From: CAZFAI01 sp964516555
GTDB taxonomy: Bacteria; Patescibacteriota; Microgenomatia; UBA12405
Direction of reading: 5' to 3'
Length of the DNA stretch: 33,670 nt
NCBI GenBank assembly: GCA_964516555.1
Contig: CAZFAI010000005.1
Span: 1 to 33,670, forward strand
Positions within the stretch are counted from its first letter, which is position 1. Each line of letters opens with the position of its first letter. The notes below the pieces were generated by a model. The model had not been told where the DNA came from. It saw nothing but the letters and a program-made list of their open reading frames with translations, and ran no database searches. A program made the translations under genes and the position numbers. This document shows, one piece after another, positions 30,666-33,670 of this stretch.

Positions 30666-31931
30666 TTATATAAACAATTCTTCTTCAATTCTCATCAGTC
30701 TGTTGTATTTGCACACCCTCTCACCCCTGGTTGGTCCGACCTTTATATATTCGCTTCGCACCGCTACCGCCAAATCCACCATAAATGTATCATTTGTTTC
30801 CCCTCCGCCCCGATGCGACGGTACGGTCATTAATCCATGTTCCCGTGCCAGCAAACAGGCATCCATTGTCTCACTCAGACTCCCCGCTTGGTTTAATTTG
30901 ATCAAAATGGCATTAGCTGCCTTCATTTCAATTGCCCTTTGCCACAACTTAGCATTGGTTACCGTTAGATCATCGGCAATAATTGCCGCCTTATTACCAA
31001 AATTTGCTACCAGTTTTGGCCAATTATCCCAGTCAAACTCCGACAGCATGTCTTCCAAGGTTACAATCGGATACTTTTCCACCCAGTTTCTATAATATTC
31101 AATCAATTCATCCGCACTCAGACTTTTACTTTCTAGTTTTAATTCATAACTCTTTGCATCTTGGTTATAAAATTCTGATGCCGCCGCATCAATAGCAATC
31201 CCGGCATCTTCTCCGGGTACATATCCGGCGTTTTTTATGGCCTCTACAAGATAATCCAATGGTTTTTGGTTTGAAGCAATTCCGTTTGGTGCAAATGCTC
31301 CCTCATTGCCCACATTTATCGACAACCCTTCTCTTTTTAAAATCTTTTTTAGTGCTTCATAAATTTCCATTTCCATTCTTACGTTCTCTGCCGCACTTTT
31401 ATCTCCTAATGCTCCCACCATAAACTCCTGCAAATCTGTTGTTTCATCAGCATGCTTTCCACCCTCAATCATCACAATCATTGGTCGTGGTAACTCCCAA
31501 TTATTATCCTCAATCCCAAAAGCGTGCCTTAAATATTTATAAAGTGGTAACTTCGCTTCCTCTGCTGCTGCTCTGGCTACCGCCAAAGATACTCCCAAAA
31601 TCGCATTCCCGCCCAAATTTGCTTTATTTTCTGTCCCGTCAATTTCATTCATTTTCCGGTCAATGTCTCTCTGTTCTTCAGCCTCCATTCCCGCTAGTCC
31701 CTCATTAATTTTAGTCTTAATATTTTCGACAGCCCCAAGCATCCCCTTGCCGTTATATCTGCCACTGTGCCCATCTGTTAGGACTGTTGCCTCTTTACTT
31801 CCCGCCGATACCCCATAAGACACCGAAGCTTCTCCTACCACTCCTGATTCCAACACCACTGTTGTTTCTAAAGATGGCGCTCCGCCGGATGCCAAAATTT
31901 CCCGGGCAGTGATTTTTTTTATTCTTGTCAT
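30666..31931 (-). CDS. eno: Enolase, divergent
   Basis: A 421-residue enolase that dehydrates 2-phosphoglycerate to phosphoenolpyruvate. Catalytic and Mg sites are kept: the SAGSKEA loop, GGKHADET with QEFMV, GNEGAFAP, IDAAASEF, LEDMLSEFDW, ADDLTVTN, LIKLNQAG (the base Lys) and SHRGGGETNDT (Arg kept). However, several normally invariant positions differ: ASGGAPS replaces DSRGNPT at residues 14-20, and SHRG replaces SHRS. It is probably active but from a divergent branch. TATAAT (31938-31943) is six bases upstream. Confidence 0.93.
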   Translation of the reverse strand: MTRIKKITAREILASGGAPSLETTVVLESGVVGEASVSYGVSAGSKEATVLTDGHSGRYNGKGMLGAVENIKTKINEGLAGMEAEEQRDIDRKMNEIDGTENKANLGGNAILGVSLAVARAAAEEAKLPLYKYLRHAFGIEDNNWELPRPMIVMIEGGKHADETTDLQEFMVGALGDKSAAENVRMEMEIYEALKKILKREGLSINVGNEGAFAPNGIASNQKPLDYLVEAIKNAGYVPGEDAGIAIDAAASEFYNQDAKSYELKLESKSLSADELIEYYRNWVEKYPIVTLEDMLSEFDWDNWPKLVANFGNKAAIIADDLTVTNAKLWQRAIEMKAANAILIKLNQAGSLSETMDACLLAREHGLMTVPSHRGGGETNDTFMVDLAVAVRSEYIKVGPTRGERVCKYNRLMRIEEELFI

Positions 31932-31937
31932 GTCTTT

Positions 31938-31943
31938 ATTATA
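31938..31943 (-). promoter_or_regulatory. -10 box TATAAT of the enolase gene (leaderless)
   Basis: TATAAT exactly six bases before ATG 31931, in the short gap before the FkbM gene's stop codon. Confidence 0.7.
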
Positions 31944-31958
31944 AACAAGCCTTTAACC

Positions 31959-32798
31959 TTAGGTGAGGGGATAAACCCCCAAGCCTCTTTTTATAAACTT
32001 TTTTAACCAAAAATCCCTGACTTGTCCCCATTTTTCAATTAAACCTGCATTCTTAATTGCCCACAAATTACAATGATTCTCCTCTCCTAGCATTTCGTTT
32101 ACCTCATTCATATTTCTCTTGTAATAAACCTGAATATACTCATCGATAAAGAACAAATTATCACCATAAATTCCCTCAAGTAAACTCAGCATTTTTTCCC
32201 CGCTCAACCCCGCCTTTTTGTATCCACCCGGCCAGTATTCAAAAAACAAAATCGGCCGATCTCTCTTTAAAGTATTTTTCCCGCCGCTAAACACCGCTGG
32301 TTCATATCCTTGAGTATCCGATTTAATTAGGCTAATTTTATTAATTTCATATTCCTTCACCAAATTATCAAGCATTTTTACCTCCACTATTTCCGTCAGC
32401 CTCTTCGAGCCATCATTATAAACTTTATGATCGCCATAATTTTCTCTGGATTTATACAATTTAATTTGTCTGTCTTTTTCTCCTAATGCTGCTTTTATTA
32501 AAATTACATTATCGAGTTTATTTGTCGCAATATTCTTTTTAAGAATTTCAAAATTATCACCTTCCGGTTCAATAGCAAAAACCCTGCCCCTAGGTCCCAC
32601 TTTCTTTGCCATATTAATTGTGTCAAACCCGATGTTGGCCCCGACATCAAAAACAGTGTCACCCAAACCTATATTCCTCAAAAGTAGCTTCGTAAAATAC
32701 GGCTCGTACGAGCCCCCAACCACATTTTTCCCAATATAAATGTCATCTTTTTTGTAATAAAAAACATTCCCGTCAATGTTTGCTTTCGCCAATTTCAT
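31959..32798 (-). CDS. FkbM-family methyltransferase
   Basis: A 279-residue SAM-dependent methyltransferase: FDVGANIGFDTINMAKKVG (motif I), RVFAIEPEGDNFEILKKNIA, then KMLDNLV and LIKSDTQGYEPAVFSGG, which is diagnostic for FkbM. These enzymes O-methylate sugars or other hydroxyls in surface glycans and natural products; the target is not known. TATAAT (32810-32815) lies 11 bases before the ATG, giving a short leader of about four to five bases. Confidence 0.85.
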   Translation of the reverse strand: MKLAKANIDGNVFYYKKDDIYIGKNVVGGSYEPYFTKLLLRNIGLGDTVFDVGANIGFDTINMAKKVGPRGRVFAIEPEGDNFEILKKNIATNKLDNVILIKAALGEKDRQIKLYKSRENYGDHKVYNDGSKRLTEIVEVKMLDNLVKEYEINKISLIKSDTQGYEPAVFSGGKNTLKRDRPILFFEYWPGGYKKAGLSGEKMLSLLEGIYGDNLFFIDEYIQVYYKRNMNEVNEMLGEENHCNLWAIKNAGLIEKWGQVRDFWLKKFIKRGLGVYPLT

Positions 32799-32828
32799 TA
32801 TTTGTTACCATTATAACCTTTTACCCCC

Positions 32829-32857
32829 TTGACCAATCCCTATCCCTTACTTACAAT
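32829..32857 (+). promoter_or_regulatory. groES-groEL promoter (TTGACC-17-TACAAT)
   Basis: -35 TTGACC (32829-32834), 17-base spacer, -10 TACAAT (32852-32857). Transcription should start near 32864, inside the CIRCE element, leaving a leader of about 55 bases. It is the most canonical sigma-70-like promoter in the window. Confidence 0.8.
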
Positions 32858-32858
32858 A

Positions 32859-32885
32859 TTAGCAGTCTGCCCTGACGAGTGATAA
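32859..32885. promoter_or_regulatory. CIRCE operator upstream of groES (predicted HrcA site)
   Basis: TTAGCAGTC, nine bases, GAGTGATAA: one mismatch per arm to TTAGCACTC-N9-GAGTGCTAA. It begins one base after the -10 box and covers the start site, so HrcA would block initiation. In the transcript the arms can form a hairpin. Confidence 0.88.
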
Positions 32886-32918
32886 AATTATTAATAGTTA
32901 ATTTATTTCTGTAAATTT

Positions 32919-33218
32919 ATGGTCCAAAAGCAAACACACATCCATCCTGTTCCCGGTTACATCTTAGTCAAACCCCAAAAACGGGAAAAGACCACTAGTT
33001 CCGGCATTGTTTTACCCGATACTGCCGAAGACAAACCGCAACAAGGTCAGGTCTTATCCGTCGGCGAGGCGATATTTGATGACGGTCAGAAAATTAATCC
33101 ACCCTGCGGTGTTGGCGATACCGTTATCTATCGCGAATGGGGTGGCAAAGAATACAAAGACGGCCAGGATGAACTTCTCATTTTGAAGTTTGAAGATATC
33201 ATGGCCATTATTAAATAA
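32919..33218 (+). CDS. groES: Co-chaperonin GroES
   Basis: A 99-residue co-chaperonin that caps GroEL. It shows VPGYILVKPQKREKTTSSGIVLP (with the mobile loop KTTSSGIVLP), VGDTVIY and the C-terminal LLILKFEDIMAII. The N-terminus is extended by a few residues relative to most GroES. The start has no Shine-Dalgarno site, and the leader holds a CIRCE. It is transcribed with groEL 26 bases downstream. Confidence 0.96.
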   Translation: MVQKQTHIHPVPGYILVKPQKREKTTSSGIVLPDTAEDKPQQGQVLSVGEAIFDDGQKINPPCGVGDTVIYREWGGKEYKDGQDELLILKFEDIMAIIK

Positions 33219-33244
33219 ATTATTTGTTAATTAATTAAAAACTT

Positions 33245-33670
33245 ATGGCAAAACAACTTAAATTCGGCACAGAAGCCCGACAATCACTGCTAGACGGTAT
33301 AAATATTCTTTCTAAAGCCGTTATTACCACTCTCGGTCCTAAAGGACGCAATGTCGCAATCGACAAAAAATGGGGTGCTCCCACTGTTATTCACGATGGT
33401 GTTTCGGTTGCCAAGGAAATCGAATTGGAAAACCCTTATGAAAATATGGGCGCTCAATTATTAAAGGAAGCCGCCAGCAAAACCAATGATGTTGCCGGTG
33501 ACGGTACTACCACCGCTACACTCCTGGCTCAGGCTATTGCCAACAAAGGCATGGAGAATGTTACCGCCGGTAGTAATCCTATGATAATCAGAAAAGGTCT
33601 GGAAAAAGGTCTTGCTCACATTCTCACCAAGCTCGACTCGGTCAAAACAGATATCAAAATTACCGACAAA
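33245..33670 (+). CDS. groEL: Chaperonin GroEL, N-terminal part (cut by the window edge)
   Basis: The first 142 residues of GroEL, which encloses and folds proteins with GroES. It starts MAKQLKFGTEARQSLLDGIN and shows TLGPKGRNV and VAGDGTTTATLLAQAI, the ATP-binding signature with the catalytic Asp. The gene continues past the window's right edge. It lies 26 bases after groES with no Shine-Dalgarno site and shares the CIRCE-controlled promoter. Confidence 0.97.
   Translation, partial: MAKQLKFGTEARQSLLDGINILSKAVITTLGPKGRNVAIDKKWGAPTVIHDGVSVAKEIELENPYENMGAQLLKEAASKTNDVAGDGTTTATLLAQAIANKGMENVTAGSNPMIIRKGLEKGLAHILTKLDSVKTDIKITDK

Noticed and set aside
1..33670. CRISPR arrays, transposases, integrases or rRNA genes
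   Set aside because: Scanning for regularly spaced repeats and for characteristic proteins found none. The only mobile-looking unit is 23734-24738, with no recombinase.

Overview
The window looks like a chromosome segment from a Candidate Phyla Radiation (Patescibacteria) bacterium, most likely of the Microgenomates type. This is inferred from the AT-rich, tightly packed DNA, the many short lineage-restricted membrane proteins, and the mix of a few core genes with several divergent glycosyltransferases. No 16S rRNA or ribosomal protein marker is present, so the placement is not proven. Most genes lie on the minus strand. No CRISPR array, transposase or rRNA was seen, and no gene-free stretch exceeds about 300 bases. 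The largest gaps are about 167 bases (9016-9182), 155 bases (23580-23733, holding a promoter, an operator and a hairpin) and 125-145 bases (13241-13385).

Layout. 1-855 (+): HAD hydrolase tail and rnhB. 816-5447 (-): small P-loop kinase, a secreted/membrane deacetylase-like protein, a YibE/F membrane protein and a RecD-like helicase. 5476-6495 (-): three small LiaF-like or unknown membrane proteins. 6570-9003 (-): a soluble GAF histidine kinase overlapping a P-loop protein. 9183-10092 (-): flavodoxin and a membrane protein. 10138-13240 (-): an overlapping three-gene cluster made of a GT81/GpgS-like transferase fused to a SerB-like HAD domain without catalytic Asp residues, a histidine phosphatase and a GT4 transferase. 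13386-15378: GT2 transferase and a polytopic membrane protein whose 3' ends overlap. 15449-18042 (-): exported proteins. 18064-20954: two tRNAs, NUDIX, GT2, a deoxyribosyltransferase-like protein and a methyltransferase. 20994-23579: clpB with a CIRCE operator. 23734-24738: a GC-rich two-gene unit with strong Shine-Dalgarno sites and a tRNA-like element. 24788-30591: HD and DUF4342 proteins, a 35-residue peptide, a HTH/membrane pair, a signal-peptidase-like protein, three tRNAs and a phosphoglycerate mutase. 30666-32798 (-): enolase and FkbM methyltransferase. 32829-33670 (+): groES-groEL behind a second CIRCE.

Two window-wide patterns stand out. First, about two dozen start codons lie 5-8 bases downstream of a TATAAT-like -10 box, so their mRNAs are probably leaderless. 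This rule also fixes several starts. Internal cistrons instead use stop-start overlaps or, in some cases, Shine-Dalgarno sites. Second, clpB and groES both carry near-consensus CIRCE elements, implying an HrcA heat-shock regulon. The most intriguing functional candidates are the GpgS-like/dead-HAD fusion next to a histidine phosphatase, the signal-peptidase-like protein lacking both dyad residues, and the compositionally distinct unit ending in an abnormal tRNA-like structure.
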